A stretch of 37,093 nucleotides of DNA from an uncultured Bacteroidales bacterium (GCA_902786925.1 CADAEK010000025.1:1-37093); one strand, 5' to 3'; shown: positions 1-7,988, counted from the stretch's first letter. Program-made: numbers and translations. The notes: generated by a model not told the origin, from the letters alone.

Positions 1-91
1 CATCCTGCGCATTGCCCGTCAGATGGTATCCCACCCGATAGAGCCGCCTGTGGAAAGGCATAAACCGTTGCTTAAACTCCCGTGCGTCCAT
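1..91 (-). CDS. ECF-type RNA polymerase sigma factor, N-terminus only
   Basis: The first 30 codons of a protein run off the left edge of the window. Translation from the ATG at 91-89 gives MDAREFKQRFMPFHRRLYRV and then GYHLTGNAQD, which reads as the start of sigma-70 region 2 in ECF sigma factors (LYRxxxxLTGNxxDAED pattern). The start lies 9 nt after the stop of the secreted-protein gene upstream, so the sigma gene is probably the third gene of that operon. Too short for the usual ORF cut-offs. Family assignment rests on this short stretch alone. Confidence 0.72.
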   Translation of the reverse strand, partial: MDAREFKQRFMPFHRRLYRVGYHLTGNAQD

Positions 92-100
92 TCAGTTCAG

Positions 101-1138
101 TCACTTTTCTTCTTCAACCTCTGTGAAAGTGATTTCAGCCACCACCTTCTTTGTCTTGTCATATTTCGATGCCTTTTCTTGATTGAAATAATAACGGACG
201 CCACATTCGCCATTCAGCACGCCATCCTCATCGCTCAAGTATTTAATAACTTCATCTTCATTGTGGAATTCAGGACGATACTCTCCATTCAAGAGGATGA
301 CACAATTCTTGATTTCTGTTTTCAGTTCTTCTGCAGACATTTTAGAGAAATCATTTCGATCCCACCACTCAATGACCACCTTCTTGTCCGTGTTGGGATA
401 TTTCTCCTTCACAGCACTTCCTACAACCCATGATTCGTTATTAAAATGGAAATCTTTGGCATCCATGTATGCTTTCGCTTCGTCCGTCGAATGTAATTCA
501 GGGTGTTCCTCACCATTGATGACAAAGAGCACATTGCCATTCTTTACATCTTCCAACACGTCCTTCATGTCCACCACATCGCCGCCATTCTCCTGCTCAT
601 AGATGACGTCTTCTTTCTCCATGATGGACTTCACCACAAGCTCTTTTTCCACTTTCGTATCAATATGCCCTAATACCACCGTCTCCCAGACTTTCACCTT
701 CATCAACAAATCGCTGACCTTATTTCCCTTCACCTTACCGTAGCATTGCAGCTTGATCGTGGGATTGAACACTTCAGACATCATTTGCCGAAGAACATTC
801 GCATCTTCATCAGAACCTCCATTCTTGTTGGTCACAAACAGCATCTCGTATCCCTTGAGTGCCTTGATGTCTTCTTCGAGTTGAGCCAGTTGTTCCTCAT
901 CGACTTTTTCCAATTGCACCGTCTCACTCATCTTGAAATTCTTCTTCAACTGAGCACGTTCCTTTTCTGTCAACGCTGGATCAGGATTTTCGTCATAGAA
1001 TTTCAGAGTTTCCTTACTCGTATCCATGTATTGCGCATTAGGAAGCTGCCTGTACTTCTCAATCAGCTTGTTCACTGTTTGTCCGAAGGCAACATTCACC
1101 ATGAGTGCCATTGCCATCAATAAGATTGTCCGTTTCAT
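101..1138 (-). CDS. Secreted protein with two C-terminal repeats, DUF4252-operon partner
   Basis: 345 residues with a Sec signal peptide (about residues 1-20, ending AFGQ), so exported. The N-terminal part (about 20-190) has the acidic, alternating character of DUF4252 proteins, but I cannot assign it firmly. The C-terminal part holds two diverged copies of a roughly 60-residue unit, one around NVLFVINGEEHPELH and the other around NCVILLNGEYRPEFH. Both copies run from an (I/L)NGE(E/Y)xPE(L/F)Hxx(D/E)E segment to a TxKKVV strand. It lies 14 nt downstream of the DUF4252 gene and 9 nt upstream of the sigma-factor start, so all three are probably one operon. No enzymatic motif is visible; function unknown. 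Confidence 0.8.
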   Translation of the reverse strand: MKRTILLMAMALMVNVAFGQTVNKLIEKYRQLPNAQYMDTSKETLKFYDENPDPALTEKERAQLKKNFKMSETVQLEKVDEEQLAQLEEDIKALKGYEMLFVTNKNGGSDEDANVLRQMMSEVFNPTIKLQCYGKVKGNKVSDLLMKVKVWETVVLGHIDTKVEKELVVKSIMEKEDVIYEQENGGDVVDMKDVLEDVKNGNVLFVINGEEHPELHSTDEAKAYMDAKDFHFNNESWVVGSAVKEKYPNTDKKVVIEWWDRNDFSKMSAEELKTEIKNCVILLNGEYRPEFHNEDEVIKYLSDEDGVLNGECGVRYYFNQEKASKYDKTKKVVAEITFTEVEEEK

Positions 1139-1152
1139 AGGTTCTGCGTATT

Positions 1153-1650
1153 TTATTTTTCGTTTACGGATATTTCAACCTGTTTTTCAATCATCTTCTT
1201 GAAGTCCATCTTGCCTTCGAGGATAATCAGCGAAGATTCACCTTCTTCTTCATGAAAGATAGCGATGGTGGATTTCTTCCCCTTCTTGAACTGGTAGATT
1301 TTCATTATCTCGCCATCCTCGTCTGTTCCAACAACGAGAGGTTCCCAGCCACAACCATTCAGGATGCTTGCCACTTGCTTGCTCATTGTCTCAACTCCAT
1401 CCTCTCCTTCGCAATTATAAATACTGATGTTCTCCAATTTCTTGAGCATATCGCCTGACATTCCCTCAAGGGTGAGAGCGTCACCAAAATCGAAATCACC
1501 TCCACTTTTGGCAGCCAAGTTCAGCATGGTTTTGTTAATGACGACATGTTCCACACCTTTGATGTCAGCCAACTTTGCAAATGCATTACTATGTGCGGAG
1601 GCACAACCAACACTGAGTGCCAAAGCAATAGACAAGATAGTTCTTTTCAT
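1153..1650 (-). CDS. DUF4252 family secreted protein
   Basis: 165 residues with a signal peptide (MKRTILSIALALSVGCASAHS). The mature part has DUF4252 features: a short N-terminal helix with an LxxxKGVEHVVINKTML-type segment, then a strand-rich middle and an IILEGKMDF strand near the end. DUF4252 proteins are common in Bacteroidetes and are often encoded beside ECF sigma and anti-sigma genes; their molecular role is unknown. It is the first gene of a minus-strand operon with the next secreted protein and an ECF sigma factor. The signal peptide begins MKRTIL like that of its neighbour, suggesting duplication or a shared leader. Confidence 0.83.
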   Translation of the reverse strand: MKRTILSIALALSVGCASAHSNAFAKLADIKGVEHVVINKTMLNLAAKSGGDFDFGDALTLEGMSGDMLKKLENISIYNCEGEDGVETMSKQVASILNGCGWEPLVVGTDEDGEIMKIYQFKKGKKSTIAIFHEEEGESSLIILEGKMDFKKMIEKQVEISVNEK

Positions 1651-1698
1651 ATTTATTATAGTTGATAATACTTCGTTTCAAGAGCCCTTCTATCTGTA

Positions 1699-1726
1699 CA
1701 AACGAGACTTCCGAAAAGTTTGTTAC
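1699..1726 (-). promoter_or_regulatory. Candidate ECF-type promoter of the DUF4252-sigma operon
   Basis: On the minus strand GTAAC (1726-1722) is followed after 16 nt by TCGTTTG (1705-1699). This resembles the AAC/CGT arrangement of promoters read by ECF sigma factors, and no TAnnTTTG box is present in this gap. It would make the operon self-activated by its own sigma gene. Inference from a short motif only. Confidence 0.35.
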
Positions 1727-1763
1727 AAAAGAAAAGATTTTTTTCAAAAAAGTGAGGATTCAA

Positions 1764-2387
1764 TCATAACATCTGCTCAAACATTATCCGATACGCTTCC
1801 ACTTTCTTCTCGAAGGCAAGAGGGTAGGCGCGTGACGAGGACGGAAGGCGATAGAGAACTAGCTGCTTTCCGTCTTTGTTGTAGGTGTTGGGGATGGGAA
1901 CATACGTGTTGACTTTGGGCACTTCGGGTATGTTCATGTAGGTGCAGATGGTGTCGGTGGCTTTCTCTCCTGTTGTGACGATGGCTTGACAATGAGGCAG
2001 TTTTTTCAGCAGGGCATGAATGTCGGTTGGTTCTACTACTTCTAAGAATTTATCTGAAGCATTATCCTTCAGTCGTTTGATGGCTGTGGAAGTGTCGAAG
2101 AAGGCGATGCCCCTCTCTTGGCAGTGCGCCACAATATCTTCCAACTTAAATCGTTTGGCCTCAGCATCCACAAAGTGATTCTTGTCTCCATAGAAAATTT
2201 GTCCTTCAATGCGCCAATGGTCGTTGATGAAATTAGGGTAATAGAAGTCCACACACCACCGTTTCCGTTGTGGCGGAAAACTACCGAGGAAAAGCACTTT
2301 GGCATTCTCGGGCAGGAAAGGAATGAGCGGATGATATTCCACTTCGTTCGTGCTTCGAGCAATGTTAGAAATGTTTAAATAATTCAT
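1764..2387 (-). CDS. Uracil-DNA glycosylase superfamily protein
   Basis: 207 residues from the chosen start. The sequence has the layout of the UDG/HDG superfamily: HPL...KVLFLGSFPP (GSFPP at 35-39) as the first motif, then YYPNFINDHW with an Asn (55) where family-6 hypoxanthine-DNA glycosylases carry theirs, and AIVTTGEKAT as the central strand. The C-terminal LPSSSRAYP (motif near the end) fits the DNA-binding Ser/Pro loop. It probably removes deaminated bases in base-excision repair, but the exact substrate is not predictable. A longer reading begins at 2432, yet the -7 box at 2408-2415 would lie inside it, so I start at 2387, giving a leader of about 14 nt. Confidence 0.75.
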   Translation of the reverse strand: MNYLNISNIARSTNEVEYHPLIPFLPENAKVLFLGSFPPQRKRWCVDFYYPNFINDHWRIEGQIFYGDKNHFVDAEAKRFKLEDIVAHCQERGIAFFDTSTAIKRLKDNASDKFLEVVEPTDIHALLKKLPHCQAIVTTGEKATDTICTYMNIPEVPKVNTYVPIPNTYNKDGKQLVLYRLPSSSRAYPLAFEKKVEAYRIMFEQML

Positions 2388-2407
2388 ACAGATGTACTTT
2401 GCATAGG

Positions 2408-2415
2408 CAAAGGTA
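2408..2415 (-). promoter_or_regulatory. -7 box of the UDG-family gene
   Basis: TACCTTTG on the minus strand, 20 nt before the chosen ATG. It decides the start: the upstream in-frame ATG at 2432 would precede the promoter. Confidence 0.6.
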
Positions 2416-2515
2416 GGTGTTTTGATAAACAATCTGAACCTTTTCTTGTATTTTTTGAATGTTTATTAATATATTTTTTGCTGTTATGAAGGTAAGCCTT
2501 TTCGTTGAAAAGTTG

Positions 2516-2523
2516 TACCTTTG
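2516..2523 (+). promoter_or_regulatory. -7 box of sstT, apparently leaderless
   Basis: TACCTTTG ends only 4 nt before the ATG at 2528. Transcription would begin at or next to the start codon. No clear -33 element is seen at the usual distance. Confidence 0.55.
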
Positions 2524-2527
2524 TGGC

Positions 2528-3745
2528 ATGAAAATCGTTTCTTTTCTCAAGAGATTGACGAGAATCAGCCTCGTCGTGCGCATCCTTATCGGATTGGTGA
2601 TTGGTGTGTTGCTTGGCATGTTTTTCCCTCAGTGGACAGCTGTGGGCATCTTGGGCAAGGTGTTTGTCAGTGCGTTGAAGGCCGTTGCTCCCGTGCTGGT
2701 GGCCGTGCTGGTGGCCGCTTCCATTGCCAAGGCCCAGGGAGGGTTGGGACCTCGGTTCAGCACAGTCCTTACGCTTTATCTTTTCTCCACGTTCATGGCA
2801 GCCTTTGTGGCGGTGGTGGGCAGTTTTCTCTTTCCTGTCACGATGACCCTGAGGGAAGCAGCCAGCGCAAAAGCTCCTGGCGGTCTGGATGAAATCTTCA
2901 CAAGCTTGCTCACCAATATGGTGTCCAATCCTCTGCATTCTGTCACGTCTTCCAACTACATCGGCATCCTCTTTTGGGCTGTTATCTTTGGTGTGGCGCT
3001 AAAACTGCGTGCCAGTGAACACACCATCCAGGTGGTTTGTGATTTCTCCGCAGTCATTTCGCAGGCGGTCAAGTGGATTATTCAGTATGCTCCCTTGGGC
3101 ATCATGGGACTTGTCTTTACGTCAGTGGCAAAAAGTGGACTGGATATCTTTACAGACTATGGCAAGCTGCTCCTTCTGCTTGTGGGGTGTATGCTCTTCA
3201 CGTCGTTCGTTCTCAATCCGTTGATTGTATTCCTATATCTTCATCATAATCCCTATCCGTTGGTGTGGCAGTGCTTGAAGGAGAGTGGATTGCATGCTTT
3301 CTTTACTCGCTCTTCTGCGGCCAATATCCCCGTGAATATGGATTTGTGCCGTCGGCTTAAGCTTGACAGGAACTTCTATTCTGTCAGCATTCCGCTGGGC
3401 TCTACCATCAACATGGCTGGGGCCGCGGTGACCATTACGGTTCTTTCTCTCTCGGTGGCCCATACTGTCGGTGTCGAGGTGTCTTTCCTCTCGGCCCTAT
3501 TTCTGAGTCTGGTTGCTACTCTTGGTGCCTGTGGCGCCTCTGGTGTGGCAGGCGGCTCGTTGCTGCTCGTTCCGATGGCCTGCTCTCTTTTTGGCATCTC
3601 TCCTGCCGTATCCATGCAGGTGGTTGCTGTAGGCTTCATCATTGGGGTGGTGCAAGATTCCGTTGAGACAGCTCTCAACTCCAGTAGCGATGTGCTCTTC
3701 ACCGCCACTGCCGAAATGCGGGAGAGAAAGAAACTGAACTCATGA
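2528..3745 (+). CDS. sstT: Serine/threonine:Na+ symporter SstT
   Basis: 405 residues, the normal length for SstT of the dicarboxylate/amino acid:cation symporter family. It is an inner-membrane protein with 8 or more hydrophobic segments. Family signatures are visible: TRSSAANIPVNM (the serine-rich re-entrant loop), SIPLGSTINMAGAA (helix 7 cation/substrate region) and GACGASGVAGGSLLL (second re-entrant loop). It imports serine and threonine with sodium. An in-frame reading begins at 2459, but homologues begin at the MKIVSFLKRL equivalent and the promoter lies just before it. The stop codon overlaps the ATG of the glycerate kinase gene (ATGA), so the two are translationally coupled; serine uptake beside glycerate kinase suggests serine catabolism. 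Confidence 0.9.
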   Translation: MKIVSFLKRLTRISLVVRILIGLVIGVLLGMFFPQWTAVGILGKVFVSALKAVAPVLVAVLVAASIAKAQGGLGPRFSTVLTLYLFSTFMAAFVAVVGSFLFPVTMTLREAASAKAPGGLDEIFTSLLTNMVSNPLHSVTSSNYIGILFWAVIFGVALKLRASEHTIQVVCDFSAVISQAVKWIIQYAPLGIMGLVFTSVAKSGLDIFTDYGKLLLLLVGCMLFTSFVLNPLIVFLYLHHNPYPLVWQCLKESGLHAFFTRSSAANIPVNMDLCRRLKLDRNFYSVSIPLGSTINMAGAAVTITVLSLSVAHTVGVEVSFLSALFLSLVATLGACGASGVAGGSLLLVPMACSLFGISPAVSMQVVAVGFIIGVVQDSVETALNSSSDVLFTATAEMRERKKLNS

Positions 3746-4875
3746 AAATTGTTTTAGCCTTCGACTCCTACAAGGGATGTCTCACGGCCGAGGAGGCCTG
3801 TTGCGCAGCCGAAGAAGGTGTGCGTCGTGCTGGCTTTTGTGGTGAGGTTGTCCGTGTTCCATTGAGCGATGGTGGCGAGGGATTGGTGCAGTGCTTCCTC
3901 CGGATGGGGAAAGCCCGTGAAGTGCGTGTGAAGGTGCATGGCCCATTGATGGATGAGGTGGAGGCCGTGTATGCCATCAGCGCAGATGGCAAGACGGCAT
4001 ACATGGAGATGGCCAGTGCGTGTGGACTGACCTTGGTGCCGCCCGAACGTCGAAACGTGATGGAGGCCACTACCTATGGCCTTGGCGAGATGATGCTGGA
4101 TGCGTTGCATCGGGGTGTGCGTCATGTCATTCTTGGAATAGGTGGTTCTGCTACCTGTGATGGTGGGCAAGGGATGCTGCTCGCATTGGGATTGCAGGAT
4201 GAAGAAGGTGGAGCGCTTTTACAACCTCTGAGGCAACGTCGTCGACGTCGGTTAACCGATGTCGTCGATGTCGGTCGACCGACGTCGACGATGTCGGTTT
4301 TGACGGTTGCTTGTGATGTTGATAATCCTCTTTACGGCAAAGAGGGTGCTGCTTACGTTTTTGCCCCTCAGAAGGGGGCGACTGCCGAGCAGGTGAAGGA
4401 ACTCGATGCGCGTTTGCGTACCTTTGCTAAAGAGACAGAAGAGAAAGGTATTGCCACATCGGATGATGCCTTCCATCCTGGGGCTGGTGCTGCAGGTGGG
4501 TTGGGCTATGCGCTGCTGACTTATCTGGGAGCAGAGCTGAAATGTGGCATCGAAGTAGTGATGGAGGCATCGGGCTTTGACAAGGCACTTGAAGGGGCCG
4601 ATGTGGTGCTGACGGGCGAGGGATGCTCGGATGAGCAGACTACCCACGGAAAGGTGGCTGCTGGTGTGCTGGAGAAGGCGAGAAAGAGAGGAGTGAAGAC
4701 AGTGTTAATATCAGGACAGATTAAAGATAAGGAGGCGCTGGTGGCATTCGGTTTTGACAGGTTGTATGGCATCAATGATAGTGATGAACGGCCGCTTGAA
4801 GTGCTGATGCAGCCCGAAGTAGCGGAGGAGAACATCAGACAGGCATGCCAGCGCATGATGGAGGAAGGTGTATGA
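3742..4875 (+). CDS. Glycerate kinase (GlxK/GarK family)
   Basis: 377 residues. It phosphorylates D-glycerate with ATP to a phosphoglycerate entering glycolysis. The N-terminus KIVLAFDSYKGCLTAEEA, LSDGGEG, GIGGSATCDGGQGML, VACDVDNPLYG, GPQKGAT-like APQKGAT, and VLTGEGCSDEQTTHGKV are the family blocks. Oddity: residues about 164-187, between GGALLQPL and LTVACDVDNP, are an arginine/aspartate-rich stretch encoded by tandem palindromic DNA (4237-4298) and about 8 residues longer than I would expect. It overlaps sstT upstream and the HhH gene downstream by ATGA junctions, so it sits in a coupled three-gene operon. Confidence 0.9.
   Translation: MKIVLAFDSYKGCLTAEEACCAAEEGVRRAGFCGEVVRVPLSDGGEGLVQCFLRMGKAREVRVKVHGPLMDEVEAVYAISADGKTAYMEMASACGLTLVPPERRNVMEATTYGLGEMMLDALHRGVRHVILGIGGSATCDGGQGMLLALGLQDEEGGALLQPLRQRRRRRLTDVVDVGRPTSTMSVLTVACDVDNPLYGKEGAAYVFAPQKGATAEQVKELDARLRTFAKETEEKGIATSDDAFHPGAGAAGGLGYALLTYLGAELKCGIEVVMEASGFDKALEGADVVLTGEGCSDEQTTHGKVAAGVLEKARKRGVKTVLISGQIKDKEALVAFGFDRLYGINDSDERPLEVLMQPEVAEENIRQACQRMMEEGV
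4237..4298. repeat. Tandem palindromic repeat inside the glycerate kinase gene
   Basis: About 62 bp built from the unit CGAYGTCGG and its complement. Two near-perfect 22-bp palindromes, centred on GGTTAACC and GGTCGACC, lie next to each other. The reading frame stays open through both. It resembles a palindromic element that became coding sequence. Confidence 0.8.
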
Positions 4876-5756
4876 ATAATCCATTAAAAGGTTTCTTCTA
4901 TTTTCGAAAGAGCGACCGCAAGGGTATTGTGGCGTTGGGGTGCATTGCCGTGTTTGCATTGGGTGTGCTGATGGTTTTGGACAGAATGGAGGAACAGAAA
5001 GAACAATCGATGGATACTCCTGTGTTTGTAGCGGATGATCATAATAGGCCGCTTTCAGTGTCGAAGAAACGGCTTCATGCCTTCGACCCTAATACCGTTG
5101 ATTCTCTCACCTTGGTTCAATTGGGAGTGAAACCTTGGAAGGTGAAGAACTTTCTGCATTATCGAGCCGCTGGAAAGGTGTTCCATTCGGCTGAGGAGAT
5201 GGGCGACACCTATGGGTGGACGAAAGAAGATGTGGAGAGGCTTTCCCCTTATGTGCGTGTAGGAGCGGCCTATCAGGCACGGAAAGAGACTCCTCGTTTT
5301 GAGGAAAGAAAACTTCATCAGGAAGGTCAGACTCGTTCTATGGAGCCACAGAAGTTCCAAACCTTGACAAAAGTGGATGTGAATGAGGCGGATACCGCGA
5401 TGCTGCGGCGTATTCCGGGGATTGGTGAAAAGATTAGTGTAGCCATTGTGCGTTACCGTCAACGCTTAGGTGGTTTTCATTCTGTTGAGCAACTGAGGGA
5501 AATCTCCATCGTCTCCCCCGAGCTCTTGGAATGGTTCACCATATCCTCTCCTGCCGCTGTTCAGCAGATTCATCTCAACAAGGCTTCTTTCCAAGCGCTC
5601 AACAGCCATCCCTATATCACTTATGAACAGACAAAATCCTTACTGCAGTACATCCGCTTGTATGGCGAAGTGAAAAGAGAAGAGACTCTCATGTCCACAG
5701 GTATCTTCACGAAAGAGGAACTGGAGAGGCTAAGGCCATATATTACTTATGAATAA
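4872..5756 (+). CDS. Membrane-anchored helix-hairpin-helix (ComEA-like) protein
   Basis: 294 residues. One transmembrane segment (about 18-38, GIVALGCIAVFALGVLMVL) follows a short basic N-terminus, so the rest is probably periplasmic. Three helix-hairpin-helix units follow: DPNTVDSLTLVQLGV, VDVNEADTAMLRRIPGIGEK (the canonical ComEA-type copy) and IHLNKASFQALNSHPYI. Such proteins bind DNA non-specifically; in competent bacteria ComEA pulls DNA into the periplasm, but competence is not shown here. The ATG overlaps the glycerate kinase stop (ATGA); an earlier in-frame ATG at 4845 lies inside that gene and was not chosen. Confidence 0.82.
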   Translation: MNNPLKGFFYFRKSDRKGIVALGCIAVFALGVLMVLDRMEEQKEQSMDTPVFVADDHNRPLSVSKKRLHAFDPNTVDSLTLVQLGVKPWKVKNFLHYRAAGKVFHSAEEMGDTYGWTKEDVERLSPYVRVGAAYQARKETPRFEERKLHQEGQTRSMEPQKFQTLTKVDVNEADTAMLRRIPGIGEKISVAIVRYRQRLGGFHSVEQLREISIVSPELLEWFTISSPAAVQQIHLNKASFQALNSHPYITYEQTKSLLQYIRLYGEVKREETLMSTGIFTKEELERLRPYITYE

Positions 5757-6138
5757 GGAAGAATTTGAGAAGCACAAGCCATTTGCGGGCGAGAAGAAAC
5801 CCTCGATGTTGTGAAGCCTGACAGAGGCAGATATTCAAGCGAAAGTGGAATCCTTCCTGAAGGAAGCGCAACGAGGCACCGTCCTTGTATCTCCTGCTAT
5901 TTCTAAAGGCGAACAGGCCGTGATGCGGGCTGCTCTCGATGCCCACCTCCCCCTCATCTTCCTCACTCCTTGGGGCTTTAATGCCTTTTCAAGACCAGGA
6001 CATCAGTTTTTTAACGCTTGTTCTGAAGGTCGCCTTCTCATTCTCGCCCCTTGGGAACATCAGAACCAACGCATCCCCCTCACAAGAGAGATGTGCTTAG
6101 CTCTGAATGGGATGACAAAGAACATCTGTGAGAGGTGA
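5749..6138 (+). pseudogene. Hypothetical protein gene split by an in-frame TGA
   Basis: An ATG at 5749 overlaps the end of the HhH gene by 8 nt and opens a frame (MNKEEFEKHKPFAGEKKPSML) that stops at TGA 5812-5814, then continues in the same frame without another stop to 6138. The downstream part (VLVSPAISKGEQAVMRAA, ACSEGRLLILAPWEH, PLTREMCLALN) resembles a conserved Bacteroidetes protein or C-terminal domain with a DprA/SLOG-like nucleotide-fold flavour that I cannot name firmly. A GTG at 5845 could start a 97-residue product. Most likely a gene decayed by one nonsense change, or a remnant of a larger gene. Confidence 0.55.
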
Positions 6139-6156
6139 AATGGAAGTGAGGATACT

Positions 6157-6195
6157 CATAACCAGAGTTAAGTAGTGTTATGGTTAAGTTTTTTT
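6157..6195 (+). terminator. Possible terminator after the split gene
   Basis: CATAAC (6157-6162) pairs with GTTATG (6177-6182); a run of seven T follows at 6189-6195. The stem is short and the T-run is offset by 6 nt, so this is weak. Confidence 0.35.
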
Positions 6196-6230
6196 AGCGT
6201 TGTAATTTATACTTTATGGCTCAAAACACG

Positions 6231-6238
6231 TAGCTTTG
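6231..6238 (+). promoter_or_regulatory. -7 box of the SDR gene
   Basis: TAGCTTTG lies 11 nt before the ATG at 6250. It sits inside the longer open frame starting at 6175 and therefore favours the 6250 start. Confidence 0.55.
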
Positions 6239-6249
6239 TGGAAAAAACA

Positions 6250-6963
6250 ATGAATATATTGATTGTTGGTGCCACATCGGGCATAGGAAAGGCTCTTTTG
6301 GAGAAATATGTGGAGGTGGGGAATTTTGTGGTGGCTATTGGTCGTCGGCAACAGCTATTGGATGAGTTATACAAAAAGTATAACGGCAAAGTGTTGGGAG
6401 AAATGGCTGATGTGACAGATGTAGAGGCAATAGGGATGGTGATGGAGAACATACAAAAGAGGTTGGGTGTGATTGATTTGGCGATAGTTTGTGCAGGCAC
6501 AGGAGAACTTAATCCTTCTCTTGATAACGAATTGGAGAACCCTTCTATACAGACAAATGTGGTGGGGTGGACGTTTGTGGTAGATGCTTTGTTTCATTTG
6601 TTTGAGCAACAAGGCAAAGGGCATTTAGTTGCTATCACGTCTGTTGGAGGTCTCCGAGGCGAGCCAATGGCACCTGCTTATAGTGCGACGAAAGCCTATC
6701 AAATCAATTATATGGAGGCTCTTCGGAAAAAGGCCTATAAAGAAGGTAAAATGATCACAGTGACAGATATACGTCCTGGGCTTGTTGATACAGCTATGGC
6801 AAAGGGCGAAGGTTTATTTTGGGTGATGCCTGTGGACAAAGTGGCTTCACAAATTATTGCTGCCATCAGAAAGAAGAAGAGCGTGAAGTACGTCACAAAA
6901 AGATGGCATGTACTTGCTTTTCTGAACAAGCACATGCCATGGCTCTTGTATAAACGGATATAA
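6250..6963 (+). CDS. Short-chain dehydrogenase/reductase (SDR family)
   Basis: 237 residues. A classical SDR: cofactor-binding GATSGIG at 7-13, the NAG-equivalent CAGTG at 81-85, catalytic Ser131 (ITSVGG) and the YxxxK pair Tyr144/Lys148 (YSATK), then a PG motif (DIRPGLVDTAM). GRR at 31-33 after the second strand suggests NADP preference. The C-terminal tail is basic and hydrophobic (HVLAFLNKHMPWLLYKRI), as in membrane-associated SDRs. Substrate unknown. The start is set by the GxxxGxG distance and the promoter just upstream. It converges on trpS, with only 2 nt between the two stop codons and no terminator in between. Confidence 0.88.
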   Translation: MNILIVGATSGIGKALLEKYVEVGNFVVAIGRRQQLLDELYKKYNGKVLGEMADVTDVEAIGMVMENIQKRLGVIDLAIVCAGTGELNPSLDNELENPSIQTNVVGWTFVVDALFHLFEQQGKGHLVAITSVGGLRGEPMAPAYSATKAYQINYMEALRKKAYKEGKMITVTDIRPGLVDTAMAKGEGLFWVMPVDKVASQIIAAIRKKKSVKYVTKRWHVLAFLNKHMPWLLYKRI

Positions 6964-6965
6964 TC

Positions 6966-7958
6966 TTAATACACCTTGAAGCCAATAATCTTGCGCACTT
7001 CTTTCAGAGTGGCAGCCGCGCTTTCACGCGCTTTTTCGGCACCCATCTTGGCAACCTTGTCGAGCAATTCCTGATTGCTCTTGTATTCGAGGATGCGTTC
7101 GCGGATAGGGGTGAGCGTCTTCACGATGTCCTCTGCCAGTTGCTTCTTCATGTCGCCATAGCGGATAGACATGTCGTTCCACTTCTCGTTGAAATAGTCG
7201 TAAGTCTCTTTGCTAGAAGCAATCTCCATGAGTGTGAAGAGGTTCTGAATGACCTCTGGCTTCTCTTGGTTAGGTTCTGTTGGACCTGAATCGGTTACAG
7301 CGCGCTTCACCTTCTTCTCGATAGACTTGGCATCTTCGTAGAGGTAGATGCAGTTGCCTTCCGATTTGCCCATCTTGCCAGAGCCATCGAGTCCTGGAAT
7401 CTTGATGGCGTGGTCGCCAAAGTAGAAGTTCTGAGGCTCGGGGAAGAACTCCACGCCGTAGATGTTGTTGAAACGACGGGCGCACTTGCGAGCCATCTCC
7501 ATGTTCTGCTCTTGGTCTTTGCCCACAGGCACCTTGGCGGCACGGTGCTGAAGGATGTCGGCAGCCATGAGGGTGGGGTAGGTGAGCAGACCTGCGTTCA
7601 CGTTGTCGGGTTGCTTGCGTGCCTTTTCCTTGAAGGTAGTCACGCGTTCCAACTCGCCAAGGTAGCAGTTCATGTTGAAATAGAGGTACAGCTCAATGGT
7701 TTCGGGCACGTCGCTCTGTATGTAGATAGTTGATTTCTCGGGGTCAATGCCACAAGCCAAATACTCAGCCAGAATGGTGCGAGCCGACTGCTGAATGTCT
7801 TCGGGTTTGGGGTGAGTGGTGAGGGAGTGCCAGTCGGCAATGAAGTAGTAGCAATTATAGTCTTCCTGCATCTTCACGAAGTTCTGCACAGCTCCGTAGT
7901 AGTTGCCGAGGTGGAGGTTTCCCGTAGGGCGAATGCCGCTCAATACAATCTCTTTCAT
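6966..7958 (-). CDS. trpS: Tryptophanyl-tRNA synthetase
   Basis: 330 residues, the normal size for a class I TrpRS. It charges tRNA-Trp with tryptophan in the cytoplasm. The class I signatures are present: HLGN at 16-19 in PTGNLHLGNYYGA and KMGKS at 195-199 (the KMSKS loop). The LLTYPTLMAADIL block (tryptophan pocket region) and the VPVGKDQEQN segment are typical. Single gene with its own promoter (-7 box at 7981-7988). Confidence 0.96.
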   Translation of the reverse strand: MKEIVLSGIRPTGNLHLGNYYGAVQNFVKMQEDYNCYYFIADWHSLTTHPKPEDIQQSARTILAEYLACGIDPEKSTIYIQSDVPETIELYLYFNMNCYLGELERVTTFKEKARKQPDNVNAGLLTYPTLMAADILQHRAAKVPVGKDQEQNMEMARKCARRFNNIYGVEFFPEPQNFYFGDHAIKIPGLDGSGKMGKSEGNCIYLYEDAKSIEKKVKRAVTDSGPTEPNQEKPEVIQNLFTLMEIASSKETYDYFNEKWNDMSIRYGDMKKQLAEDIVKTLTPIRERILEYKSNQELLDKVAKMGAEKARESAAATLKEVRKIIGFKVY

Positions 7959-7980
7959 GTCTTTGTGTTCAAAATTTGTG

Positions 7981-7988
7981 CAAAGGTA
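7981..7988 (-). promoter_or_regulatory. -7 box of trpS
   Basis: TACCTTTG on the minus strand, 22 nt before the ATG. No consensus -33 element at the preferred distance. Confidence 0.55.

Noticed and set aside
5812-5814. TGA read as selenocysteine
   Set aside because: No SECIS-like hairpin is evident right after it and the protein has no redox motif; a nonsense change is simpler.
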